Source: Takifugu bimaculatus (lineage: Eukaryota; Chordata; Actinopteri; Tetraodontiformes; Tetraodontidae). From it: a stretch of DNA of 64,000 nt. A program made the position numbers and the translations under genes. The stretch is from positions 7,137,851-7,201,850 of the forward strand of contig CP034985.2 of assembly GCA_004026145.2 (NCBI GenBank), written 5' to 3'. The notes under the pieces were generated by a model. It had not been told where the DNA came from, did no database searches, and saw only the letters and a list, made by a program, of their open reading frames with translations. Positions 48,568-60,184 of the stretch are shown here, piece after piece. Position 1 is the first letter of the stretch. Each line of letters opens with the position of its first letter.

Positions 48568-48836
48568 GAACATGCTGCCTCTACAGTAGGGTGCATGTAA
48601 AACAATTCTTCTCCAGTTTTGAATGAATAAAATTCTATTTATTCTATTCTACTACCTATTAGACAGAGAGCAGCTACCACGAACTTTAGTTTGCTTGAAT
48701 TTAATTAAATTAAAGTTAAATGATAGTTCCGATTGGTCCTTTTGCAGAAAGTCTGATTATATTGTATATGAATGAAAATGTTGCTTAGCTGCAATGTAAA
48801 AGTAATTGACGTAATTTAGTTGGTGTATAAATTAAA

Positions 48837-49115
48837 TTAAACTCTTTCTGTCGGAGTTAGTGTCTCCGGCTCCCCCCCCCCCCTCCGTGCAGCCCCCCTC
48901 TCCCCCTTCTCTCTCTCTCTCCCTGCCCCCCCTCCCTCTCCGTGCAGCCCCCTTTCTGTCTCTCTCTCCCTCCCCTCCCTCTCTCCCTCTCCCTGCCCCC
49001 CCCCCCCCCCCCCCATCCCCCCTCCCTCTCCGTGCAGCCCTCCGCTGGGTCGGTGCAGGAGCCGCTCTTTGGCTTCGGAGCTCGCAGGCAGAGAGAAGCC
49101 GGCGCTGAGGTGGAG
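48837..49115 (+). other. rgs6: Candidate rgs6 non-coding exon 1 and promoter
   Basis: After the pyrimidine-rich tract, a CpG-containing segment (about 49040-49115) ends in GGTGGAG followed by the consensus donor GTAAGA at 49116. It fits a 5' UTR exon joining the start-codon exon at 52265. The start is unknown and transcription may begin inside the C-rich block. This is inference from the donor and position. Confidence 0.4.
48866..49040 (+). repeat. Pyrimidine-rich tract with three CTCCGTGCAGCCC copies
   Basis: Almost only C and T on the + strand, with runs of up to about 20 C. CTCCGTGCAGCCC recurs exactly at 48883, 48938 and 49028, so the block arose by local duplication. Proline/serine-rich frames across it are artefacts. 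Confidence 0.9.
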
Positions 49116-50790
49116 GTAAGAGGCTGGATGGATGGATGATGGCTGATGATGGAGGGGAGAATGAGGAAGAGCAGCTAAAAGAATCTGGATGAAGGAGACT
49201 GCAGTTACACTACTGTCTCTTTCCGCTGTGCGTGCGTGCGTGCGTGCGTGAGACCAAGAGAGAGACGGTGCGTTTAATCCCATCTTTGATTGGTAAGAGC
49301 GCGCACTCCGACCCAAGTTTGTGCGCTGCATTTGAACGTGTGCGTGTGCGTGTGTGGATAACTACATGAGCATGACAGCAAATGAGGCAGGTAAACTCTT
49401 TGCGACTCTCAGCGCGTGCGTGAGAGAGGCTAAATTAGGTTGCTGGCTGAGGGTGCTGTGGGAGTGGATCATCAGTGTGAGGATCGATCACAGACAGCTG
49501 TTGAAGACAGACCCTGTGCGTGCGTGTCGGTGGTGTAAACACAGACATTTTGATGGACAGTATAGCTGCTCAGAATCTTTTTCATAGATTTTAGAGGGAT
49601 CTAAACCCTCCGTAGGTCCAGCTGTGTTCTAAGTTGCACGTGACCTGGAAAGGCCGAACAACAGTCTGTGTACTATTGACCCAACGCTAAAACTGACCTC
49701 TCAACAACTGCAAGAACTTGCTCAACACTTTTCTCCGACGTTAAACGACAGGACTTAACGGACGATCTGGACCCCCCACGGCAGCAGACAGGACCCTCAC
49801 CAGGAAGAGGGATGAGTGCTTCCATGTGGATTCCCAAATGTGGGAGAATCCCAGCAGACGGACGAGTCGAACCTGCGTTCAATGTCCAGCTACTCTCTGC
49901 TGTTAAAGTCCTGCTGGGATAATTATCAAAGAGCCAGACTGCTCTGTTCCATAGAAAAATAATCCCCATCCATGTGTAGGTTAGACGGACGGCCTCTGGA
50001 CCGACGCTCTCCGTTACGTCCGTGTGACTCAGGCAGACTTCCTCCCTCCACTCCTGCCTGAGGATGGCTGGGAAACAAGGAGTTCCTCAGGGAACACGAT
50101 AACACCCACTTGGAAATGGCAGGACGTCTCGCTGCGAAACCACTTCCTGTTATCACAGCACGCGAGGAGACAAAAGAAGCTGATTCAGGTTCCCTGGCAG
50201 GGGTTGGGTCACCATGGTTCGTTTTTCTTTAAAATCTCACTCGACACTAAATCCAAACCTGCGAGTGAGCTGATTGTGTTTTTATTTACCACTATATAGA
50301 GTAAATGCTGAGGTCCTAACGATAAATCAGCCTAACGAGGCTGAAGAGGCAGAGGAGGGGCCTTTTGCGCAAGTGAAGAATGTGAAATTTCACTTAAGGC
50401 GTCAGGAAGGCTGATGCTGCGATTCCTCCTGACTGGTTCCGCTGGGCGCCTATCGTCGGCCTCGGACCCCCGAGGCTCCGACTGCAGGACATGAGACGAA
50501 CAGACGAGCGGAATCCAGAGAGCTCTGATGCTCTGCTCCAGCACCAGCAGCACGATCCATAATAAAACGTCAGCAATGCTGCTGAGCGGAGGAGGCGAGC
50601 TCGCGGCACCACAGAATTATGGCGTTTTACTCTGTGGAAGGTGTTTATGGACCGGAACATTAATCCAGTGCCAGTGATGCAGGACTGGAGGAGATAGAAA
50701 TCAGTGTTACTGTGAGCGTGGACGCCTGCGATGACGCGTGGGTTCATACATCTCAACAGTTATAGGCAGAGACGAGTGAAAGGAGCTTAA

Positions 50791-50821
<31 letters not shown>

Positions 50822-52264
50822 TTTGGTGAGCTGCAGTGGCGGGGAGATGTCGAGATATTTCTCGCGGTGCGTTTCAAGGTGAGCACGACCGACACTGCGC
50901 TGGTGTTCAAGCTGCCTCCAGAATCTCAAGCAGGGAGACCCGCTCTGATCCCGGCTGATCGGATCGGCGTGCTCGCACCTGAAAAATTCATTGGCATGAA
51001 ATGTTCAAGTGTCGGCGTGCACGTTCCCGGGACCGAGGTGTGAAGGCGTCGTGCACCTGATCATTACTGGGGAGAAGATTCGAGGTGCACGGTGCGGACT
51101 GGGATAGCTGCTGGGGAGATGGTGCGGATCTAATAAAGACGGCGTTTGAGAGGCGCCGCGTCATCCGGATGGTCAAACACGGGCGACCCTCCGAGGCCCG
51201 GCGAGCGCTCGCTCTGTGGGCTCTCTGAGGCAAACAGCTATATTGATCTGAAGAACCAGGTGACGGAGCTGAAGGCCTTCACCAATAGAAAAGATACACA
51301 CACCCTCTCCTGGAAATTTGAGTTTTATGAACTGGATTCGCTGTAATTCCTCAATTTGAACCGAAGATGAGTGAAATGAGAGACGATGATCTTAATTGCC
51401 CCACATCTTCAAGGCCTGTAGACAAAGCGAGGTCCTGGAGGACCCCCCAGTTTATATGTGTTGCTTTGGAGGTAAAAGTAGGATTTGAGGAACCACCTTC
51501 AATGTCAAGAAGGACCAAACTCTTCATCTACTGGTGTAGTTTGATTGCAGCCGATTGGGTCTATTGTCGTGCTCGGAGTGGCTCCTTCCTCCTCCAGGGG
51601 AGCCTGAAGGAGGTTCAACATGATTCAACATTTGGAATTAAGGCAGACGTCAGATTCCAGCCACAGACCCTCCGTCAGTCTGGAGACTGAGCTTCTTCTC
51701 TGTTCTCGGTCGGTTTTCCTGTGGACTGAATCAGATTCTCCTTCAGAGTTTCTTCATTGGACCTTCCGCCTTTAAAAAACTTCCAGGAACTTCCTTCCTC
51801 GGATGTGACTCGGGCACCAGCCCCGCCCCCCCCCCCCAGGTTGCAGTCATCATTACACTGTATTTCACTTAGTGTATTTTTAACCTCACTATTTTTATCT
51901 CCTCTGATCGTCATTCTCCTTTGCCAAGTGTCAGACACATTAATACTGTGTGTGTGTGTGTGTGTGTAGGTGTGTGTCTGTGCTGAAATACAATTAGATT
52001 TGCCTTTTCTGCAGCTGGTTTCTGCATTCTTTTTGATGTCTTTGTCCCCCTTTGGCCTCAGACGTCATGGAAGCGAGCGCAGGAGCGGAGGAGAGGTCGC
52101 CTCCATAGGACGCAGGAGCAGAAGTTGAATTGTTTCTGGGGCAAAAATGGAAGAAATAAGACAGGAATTATTAGAGTTTATGGCGCCTTTATTTCATCCA
52201 TCCTTTGTGTGATGACAGGAGAGAGAGAGAGAGAGTCTCATTTGTCACTTTTCCTCCCCTGCAG
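49116..52264 (+). other. rgs6: Candidate rgs6 intron 1 (3.1 kb)
   Basis: It runs from GTAAGA to a TTTTCCTCCCCTGCAG acceptor. It holds (GTGC)n at 49227-49250, (AAC)n at 50792-50821 and (TG)n at 51947-51967. No coding similarity was seen. Confidence 0.5.
50792..50821. repeat. (AAC)n microsatellite
   Basis: Ten perfect AAC units. Confidence 0.95.
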
Positions 52265-52572
52265 CCAGCGGCAGAGGCCATAAAGAAGAGGGGCCAGAGA
52301 CTGGAGAAGATAAAGGAGAAAGGATAATCACATAGAAGAAGACTTGAGGAGGGAGTGTAGTGATGGCTGAGGCACCTCAGCAGCAGCAGCAGCAGGAGGA
52401 GGAAGAGGAGCAGCAGCAGCCAACATCTGAGGAGTCCTCAGAGAATGATGAGGGCTCTGAGGAGCTGAAAGATGTCTACCAGGAGAACCCAAGTCGACCT
52501 ATGCTGTCCACGAGGTCCGCGAGCACCGTGGACACGGACAACGACTCCCCCAACATGATTCTCTACAGAAAA
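52265..52572 (+). CDS. rgs6: rgs6 exon with start codon (first 70 residues; gene continues beyond the window)
   Basis: Regulator of G-protein signalling 6 is an R7-family RGS protein (DEP, GGL and RGS domains, Gbeta5 partner) that speeds GTP hydrolysis by G-alpha i/o. Only its first coding exon lies here. The acceptor CCCCTGCAG ends at 52264. The ATG at 52363 has G at -3 and +4, and an in-frame stop lies at 52345. The donor AGAAAA|GTAAGA at 52573 leaves phase 0. The exon ends DSPNMILYRK, like human RGS6 ESSPNMIVYCK just before its DEP domain, and it lies downstream of sipa1l1 as RGS6 does in mammals. Residues 1-58 are a Q/E-rich extension (Q6-11, E12-16, Q17-19) not in the human form I remember. 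RGS7 also has SPNMLVYRK, so the paralog call leans on synteny. Confidence 0.75.
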
Positions 52573-55500
52573 GTAAGAGCAAACCCGAGATTCTGAACGC
52601 TTTATCGTCTTTGTCAGATAAGCTGGCTCCCACGGCTCCTACAGGTCCTGTAGAACCATTGTCCCTGGACAATGAAGCAGCGTTAATAGTTCTATTCTTT
52701 GGCTTCAGTTCATTAAATCGCTTCGTTTACTTGACACACTGCAGAAAAGACTAAAGGCAAGAGGTCATTAGCTTCACAGTCTGAGTAGATATGAGGCACC
52801 TGGTCGTTATGGTGCAGAGTCAGGTTCTGCCCCCCAGAAAATATCAGTTTAATGTATGGGTTTCTGGAGAGCTCGGGCCTGGCAACAGGCAGCAGCGTGT
52901 GTGAGAGGTGGCGCCTAACAGGTCACCTCTAGAAGGCCTGGAATACTGGCCTTCCAGAGGCAACGTCTCTTCCCAAATGAAGGCTGTCGTTGAAGCATCG
53001 GACCTGTTTTTAACCACATGAAAACGAGCTAAAGTCTCCAGCTCCCTGGTCCACCTCCCCCCCCCCCACCCCCCATCCTGCTAACAGCCACAGCTCTGAT
53101 AGGAAAGTCACGTCTCTGGAGCTGCTGTCTCACTATCCTGCCCTTTATTTTGGCGCCCACTCGTCGCGTCACTTTTTAGTGCTGCAGTAAATCAGCTCTT
53201 CACTCTTCCCGTCACAAACTCCAGCCTGCCCCTGCTGTCAGAGCACCTGTCCTCCACCTGTGCGTCAGCTCTGTTACGGCTGCAGAGCTGAGGAGCTCCG
53301 GCAGCGTAGAATTAGAAAGCTGTAGAGGGCTTTGCTCGCCACAGATCTTAAAAACCCTCAGTTCCTCTGCCTGTGTCGTCTGCCACCGTTTTGCATGCAC
53401 TAACGTGATCTTTGCTCCTGGGGTTTATTCAGTTAACGGAGATATTGGTGCTGGGATTCTTTCTGTTTGATAAAAATGCAAGAAAGGATGTGTGAGGTTG
53501 AATAATAAACCTCATCGCTCACTGAGACTGAGTGGCTGCAAATGGATGTCCCGAGGTCAAAGTTGTTAACCAGTTGTCAACCAATGGAACGTGCGCTCAA
53601 CACACTTGAGATATCATCATTTAAACCTCATTTTTGTCGTTTAGGATCACCAGTTTTGAAAAGAGAATAACTCTGCGGTGCCACAACCGTTCCTCAACGT
53701 GGGACTGGAATTATTTGCCTCCATCTTCCACCTTTATCTGCTGCCTGGGGGTTTGCACCATGCTACAAAAACATTTGCACAATAGTGTAGAAAGAATAAA
53801 GAGGGATGGCCAAATAAACACGAAACAGCCGTGGTTTTCAGCATGATGGTGAAACCGTATCAAAAACCACAAACATCCCAGTGTCTCCACACACCAGAAC
53901 AAAAGAGCGCTACGGTGTGCAATATGTACTTCCTGGGCCGCCCTCCCATTGGCCGTTCTGGACGAATCATAAATCATCCAGTCAGGAGGTGAAACTGTGT
54001 GGGGGTGAGGAGTGGACCTTGGGGAGCTCCGCTCCTAATCAAGTGAGATACTTTAGAACACCTGAAGATGCAACGTGAGAGCAGATTCTAGGTCGGTGTA
54101 GGTTAATCCTCTAGGGGATGTGATGCTTTTGACAGATAAACATGGATTTACTGTCCCTTTGCTCTTCATCTGTTGTATACGGCTCATTTTGTGCGTCTCC
54201 TCGGTGGGTTCCTGCATCTTGGAAGCCCACCCCGCTATTCTGTTTTGCAGCCGCTGTGTTGTTGGTCTGTTTATCTAACGAGCTGTTTATTCACATACCT
54301 GTCGCCCACGTTCCTCCGAGCGGCTGGAACGCATCCTAAAAGCGCTCCGGGGCTAAAAGACCAAACAGAGACGATGGTGTTGGACAAACCATATGCGAAG
54401 AAGCTAAAATTATCTTTAAAGATGCTGAAATCCATCAGTGGCTCAGGGGGCGAGGAGCGGTGGCACTTGGACGCCAGTTTGTTGGGTCGCCATTTTCCTG
54501 TGGAGCATCTGGTCGATGACGTCTGTCGGCCCATTTTCTCCATTTCACTGATTCTATCTGGAACAAAAGCATTGTTGTATTCAGCTCGGAGAGCTCATCG
54601 ACCTTCACATCAGCTAATAACCCTACACACGCGTGCATTAATCATACACACGAACACTAAGATTGCTGAGGTCAAAGTCAATAAACTATAAGCTCAAAAA
54701 GACTAATTAGTGCTATTAGCATGCCTGACACCCACTGAAGAGCATCTGAGGCTCTCACATCAGGCAAACCGTGATCTCCATGGCTTCCTCACAGGTCCGA
54801 GGTCGTGTGTTTACAGCAGCCGGCTCCATGCAGCAAATGTGCTGACCAAATATCCAGAGCCCTTAAAAGTGGAGAAAATGCTAGTTTTCACATCGATTTC
54901 ATGCTGACAAGCAAAAGAGTCGTCCTCTCAGGCTCCCACTGCTAAATAAACGGACGCGGGAAGAAAACAGGAGCTTCTGCAGCTGATTGTTTAAATGATT
55001 TATTATACAAAGGCCCGCCGCGGCGCTGAAGCACAGAGGGTGTGATTTCTGTGCAGCAGCTGTGATTTATGGTGGAGTTTAGGATTCACTTAGCGGATGT
55101 GGCGGCGCCAGGTCGTATTTGCTTTACAGCCTTGAGATTCCGAGTCCCTGGATGACCCAGGAAACACCAGCAGAAGCGCCTTGCTAACATTTATTCATAA
55201 GTAGTCGTGAGCTATCGAGATCTTTAGCCTTAGCGCGGTAAATTAGCGCTCGGTTTTGGTATCAACGTCCACACAGATGACGTGCATTCACCTGGCAACG
55301 GGAGGAGGGGGCGCTTTTGTTCGGCAGAAGAGTTTTGGCTTTTATTGCGCCACAGTCCGCGCACGTGTGCTCGCCACAGACTGGATGATAAAGCGCAGCT
55401 AATCACCGCGGATATCTGAGGAGGTCTCATCACAACAGAGCATGAAGAGGGAAGCGGCTCGTCAAATCAAGGTGATGCTAATTGGGCGACTTTCAATTGC

Positions 55501-56632
55501 AAATGTTAAAGAGGGCAGGATGAGATTCCGCCCCCCCCCCGCCGCCCCCCCGACTCAGGCATCTATCGCCAGAGTGTTTTTGTCACACTCGCCTGTTGCC
55601 AGGTTCACTCTCTGTGAACCACGTCTTTCAGGGGTGATGCTGAATTATTGAGCGTGCACTATATCACACCAGCGCCGCGGCCAAGTGGCTGATGGAGGAT
55701 GAGGATGAGGATGATGAGGATGCAACTTGCAGACGGTTTTCTGGAGCTAGTCGGCACTGAATGGAAAACTATTGATTTTTCTTCTGTGTAGCAGATGGAG
55801 CTGTCTCTTGTCGACTGTGGTTTTTAAACGGTAATTTGCCCAAACTCCTACTGACAGATTCATTTAAACCTTCAAATGACTGTAAATCATTAAAGTTCTG
55901 GGTTATTTTTCAACAGTTTTCCCATCAGAATCAGGTGCTAGAACCCCTGAAATACGGACATCCTGAGTCCCCGCTGACTTCCTGTTTACCTTGGACAGTA
56001 AAAACGACGCTCCTGCAGTAAAGAAGCAGGAGGAACCAGTTCAGACCCAGATACAGCCGAATAAATCGGATCAGAGGCGTTTCCTTGACAGTCCGTCGGC
56101 GTGTTTACATCTGGGCGCCTCTGCCGAGGCGTCAGTGTGGTGTCACGCTCTGGTTGTGTCAGACAGCAGGTGTCGGAGGGGCCCCGCTCGCTGTCGACAC
56201 TTCATAATTTCACCGGTCGTTGTGACTGCAAAAGGCCTGCAGACAATCTGAGTCTGTGTGTCACCAACACCGAACCATATTATTATGCAGGCATTGACAG
56301 AATAATCTACTGTAGCATTCAAAATGCCATCTAATGGGTTCCCAACCACGTGCCCTGATGTCCACAGCCTGGTAAAGTCCATCACAGCAGTTTTTCCAAG
56401 GACAAAAGTCTGATCGGTTCTTTAAACGATCCAACCAATCAGAGATCGGAGCTTCATCTGTGACCAGTGCTCTACCTGACATGTTCCCAGTGGTGTATCA
56501 CAAGAGCCCCAGCCGACCAGACCTTCAGGTGAACCTGTCCTCAGACAACATGCCATAGAAGCAACAACAGACCAGAGGGCAGATCAACAAGAGCCTGAAG
56601 ACCGAGGCGACTTTAATGTATCCAAGCATCAA

Positions 56633-56770
56633 GTGGGACCTGCTGGACCCTGCTGGGCCCTGATGGACCCTGCTGGACCCTGTGGGCCCTGTTGGACCCT
56701 GCTGGGCCCTGTTGGACCCTGTGGGACCTGCTGGACCCTGCTGGGCCCTGATGGACCCTGCTGGACCCTG
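56633..56770. repeat. 10-bp minisatellite (TGCTGGACCC-type)
   Basis: Degenerate 9-10 bp units of the TGCTGGACCC/TGTTGGGCCC type. A 50-bp block is exactly duplicated at 56633-56682 and 56721-56770. The collagen-like Gly-Pro frames on both strands follow from the repeat; a 10-bp unit shifts frame each time, so it is not a coding repeat. Confidence 0.93.
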
Positions 56771-57970
56771 CATCCCAGATGAGGCAAAGTTCACAGAGCA
56801 AAGAGAAAACCAGGCGTTTGCTCGTATTTTGGTTGCAGATCTGCTGGAAGACAAGCATATTTAAAATTAGAAGCGCTTCAAAAGGCCTGTTTCAGCTTCA
56901 TGTACTTCCAGTAACAGAGGAGTTTCACTCAAATGGGAAATCAGATGGATTACAGTGCCAATGCTCACGGGTTGTCGGCTTTTTCCCTTAAAAGGGTGAC
57001 CTAATATTCCATATTTAATGTTGGTTTCTGTATTAAGTCCAGACCTAAATGTCAGCTTTATTGTCACAAGCAGGTAAGAACAGCACAGAGAAATCACAGG
57101 TGTGTGTGTGTGTTTAATATTGCAGGAAGTGACCCGGGAAGACACGAGTCCTTCCCGCGACCTTCAGTATCAGCCTATTGTTAGTCTGCAGATACTCATG
57201 ACATCCAGGATTAACATTCGGGTTTTGTTCGACAAACAATGATGCTGGAGATTTATTTTTCTAATTCACGCAACAACCCCCCACGCTTGTCAGATTTGCA
57301 GCAGGAATAATGGAGCGCACATCAAAGGGCTGCGATATACTGGCGCCGAACTATACATGCACGGACACGTGCGTGCATCCCACGCCCCTGATGAACAGAA
57401 ATGAGGTGTGAGGAATAAAAAGGCGCGTGTTCTGCAACCTGGGGGTGAGGGGTGTTCATATTTGGTTGAATAAATACACCTGCAGCCATTCTTGTGCTAA
57501 TTGACCTCAATGCTGCTGCAAGCTAATGTGGCGACACCTGTTCTCTTCATCCAGACGCCCGGCGAGGAGATCGCACAATGAGAGCTGATGCAAACAGCTC
57601 CGACCGCCCTCTCCCATTCTCCCAAATACACAGCATTTTTGCAAAACATACACGTCTGGCGTGCTGGAGAATCGCATTGAAACGCTCCTCCAGCCCAGCT
57701 GTAATGTCTGGAACACAAGTAACAATTAACAGTATCACGATCAAACGCTATCAGAATAAAAGTGTCAGACACTGAATAAAGGGACACCAGACAGGCCTGC
57801 AGTTGTGTTGCTCTGGGCTTCAGTGAAGCAACAACAGTCAGTTCATGTTCACTCGTGCTCCAGATTCCCGTTTGTTGGGGTGCATTGACGATACAGAGAG
57901 ATAGAGAATTTTTGACAGTGTGAGTTTATTCAATTTCAATCCTTTCTGGAACCGATAGATTTACGGTAAA

Positions 57971-58457
57971 TACCGTATTTTCTGGACTATATGTTGCTCC
58001 GGAGTTTAAGTCGCACTAGCCAAAAAATGCATAATAAAGACGAAAAATAGATCTATAAGTCGCATTTTGGGGGAAAATTTAAAAATAAATCCGAGACCAA
58101 GAACATACATTTCATCTTGAAAGGGAATTAGCATGGATTAGCAATAGGGTTACGGTATAATAACGTAACAAATTCAACTACATGACCCACAACGAACTGA
58201 GTACGTGTCTGCTTTGTTAACGTAACGTATTAAGATAACTATAGCATAAAGAACATCTGAGCAAGTTTACCAAACAATCAAGTCTAACTCCATAGACGAA
58301 GCATCGCCTAGAGCGCCCTCTTGTGGTTGTCAGTGTGAAAATAACGAACATGTGAAATTCTGTAATAATGTATTTATTTAAGTCGCTCCGGAGTACAAGT
58401 CGCACCCCCTGACAAACTAAGAAAAAAAGTGTGACTTATAGTCCGGAAAATACGGTA
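57971..58457. mobile_element. MITE-like non-autonomous DNA transposon, 487 bp
   Basis: Terminal inverted repeats are TACCGTATTTTCTGGACTAT at the left and the complement of ATAGTCCGGAAAATACGGTA at the right, with one mismatch in 20. Outer TA dinucleotides fit a Tc1/mariner-type target duplication. Subterminal CCGGAGT-AAGTCGCAC motifs occur at both ends. The terminal wording is that of a widely dispersed vertebrate repeat. No transposase frame is present. A CTCF-like motif sits inside at 58312-58326. Confidence 0.85.
58312..58326 (-). promoter_or_regulatory. CTCF-like motif inside the MITE
   Basis: The minus strand reads CCACAAGAGGGCGCT, matching the CTCF core except at one degenerate position. 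Confidence 0.35.
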
Positions 58458-59718
58458 CCTTTGTGATTATATTGTTGTACCAAATGAAGAGAGCGCAGAA
58501 TGAATAATGCAGAGACATCAGCGCTTGAATGGCAGCCAAAGATCCCCTGTGAACACGAACGCCTCGCAGGGGCCCACTCCCCACGGTGGCAGCCTTGCCA
58601 GGAACCTGCAACCCTTTTTGCTGCAGCTTGTCTTCTCAAAGATGGCCCCCGGAGCATTTTGGGATCCCAGAGTGCTGTAGCCATCACGGGGGGAGGGGGG
58701 AGGGAGGGGGGCTGTGCCAGCCGAACACTGGGGACATGAGCTGCGCTCACTTCAGGAGCCACTAATCATCAGACTGAACACGAGGCAGAAATCTGTCAGA
58801 GAGGAAAATTCTAAACTCAACAGTTTTAAGCTGATTTCCAGTTCAATCCTGGGTTCTGACTGGGGGTGAAAGTCATCTAGAACGATGGAAACTAAGCTGC
58901 TGTACAAAACACAGAGGATCTATGACAGACAGGAGACCCCGGAGGGAAGAGAAGGGTGCAGCTTCCTGTTCAGAACACACATTCAAAATCATTCACTGAC
59001 ATTTTTCAAAAGAAAACACCCGCTAACGAGCTCACGTTGGCCCCTTATTGACGACTTTGAAATCATTCCGTTTCTCTCTGAATCTGCTGGTGTTCTGATT
59101 TATTCTCCCAGTTTGGTGCGTTTAACGGTAGCTTCTGTTGGCAAGCTGACATCCGGTTCTGAGTGGTTCTGGATCATTAAGTGAGTAAACAAATAAAACA
59201 TGGGGCAGAATAATTATTTCCTTCTTTTCTCCCGGCTGTTCAAAGAAGCAGCGTGTGAGGCGTTCAGGGATCCTGTTTGTACAACAATTACTGAGACGTT
59301 CGAGAGAAAAGACTCAGAGGAAACAGTTAAATGTTCAAATTCTTGTGAATAAGTGAATAAAGGTTAACTTTCTGTGGACTTCCAGCACCACATTAAAGCA
59401 GTTTTTCATCCATGTGATGGGAATCAGAATGGATCCAGGCCAGTGTTGTGACAGATTAAAGATGATGGTGATTTACCCAGCTGTCTGAGGAAGCAGGAGC
59501 TGAGGTAGAGGAGCGCACGGCGCCGAGCGGCACGTTACTGACTAATGGCTGTGAACTTTTGTTGGGCGCGCTCCCATTGCAGAAGACACGAGAGAGGAAT
59601 CAAAGACATGCTAGAGGGGAAGAGCTTCATCTTCGGTGTCTTCAGTTCGGTGTCGGATTGTTTAGTCTTGTTAATTAAGTGTTAAGGGTTGTGAGTTTAA
59701 ATATATATATATACCGGT

Positions 59719-59739
59719 ACACACACACACACACACACA
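59719..59739. repeat. (AC)n microsatellite after an (AT)n run
   Basis: About ten AC units, preceded by (AT)n at 59700-59712. Confidence 0.93.
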
Positions 59740-59946
59740 TATGGTTCTGTTGTATATGTTTCAGCATAAAGTGCACTGAAGTTCACTGTAGACTGATTTT
59801 CCCTGCTCCGCTCCAGTCAGTGGGTCCCCCTTCATCCTATTTTTGCTCTCCTCGCTCTCATTTTCTCCCTCCATCCCACTTTGCCTCTGCATTACTTTGA
59901 TATAATGAGGGGCCGGCCTGGCTGCTCCACAGCTCCACTGGGAAGA

Positions 59947-59954
59947 GTGTGTGT

Positions 59955-59985
<31 letters not shown>

Positions 59986-59988
59986 GGG
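59947..59988. repeat. (GT)n followed by poly-G
   Basis: Eleven GT units run directly into about 20 G. Such tracts are prone to slippage and assembly error, and the G-run could form quadruplex structure. Confidence 0.93.
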
Positions 59989-60083
59989 ATTCCACAGCCT
60001 CTGGGTCTAAAGCAGCTGCATTGCCTTGAATTTACCCAGAAAAAGACACCCATGGGCAAGAGAGGGTTTGTGCATAAAGCAGC

Positions 60084-60184
60084 CTGATTACCTGTGATCT
60101 GTGGATCACCTGATTACCTGTGATCTGTGGATCACCTGATTACCTGTGATCTGTGGATCACCTGATTACCTGTGATCTGTGGAT
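60084..60184. repeat. 26-bp tandem repeat, 3.9 copies
   Basis: Exact copies begin at 60084, 60110, 60136 and 60162, each CTGATTACCTGTGATCTGTG plus GATCAC. The last copy is cut short after GGAT. Perfect identity suggests a young expansion. Confidence 0.97.

Larger units (their letters stand above)
46096..48836. other. sipa1l1-rgs6 intergenic spacer, repeat-rich
   Basis: No gene seen. It holds GT/CA arrays at 46999-47022, 47351-47378, 47676-47703 and 48504-48564, a dispersed-repeat-like segment at 47069-47213 and a 13-bp tandem repeat at 48332-48383. Confidence 0.7.

Noticed and set aside
48837..49331. Minus-strand 164-codon Gly/Arg-rich frame and the + strand Pro/Ser frames
   Set aside because: Produced by the pyrimidine-rich repeat; composition is repeat-driven and no family is recognisable.
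56620..56860. Collagen-like Gly-Pro-rich frames on both strands
   Set aside because: They follow directly from the 10-bp minisatellite, occur on both strands and have no splice or start context.
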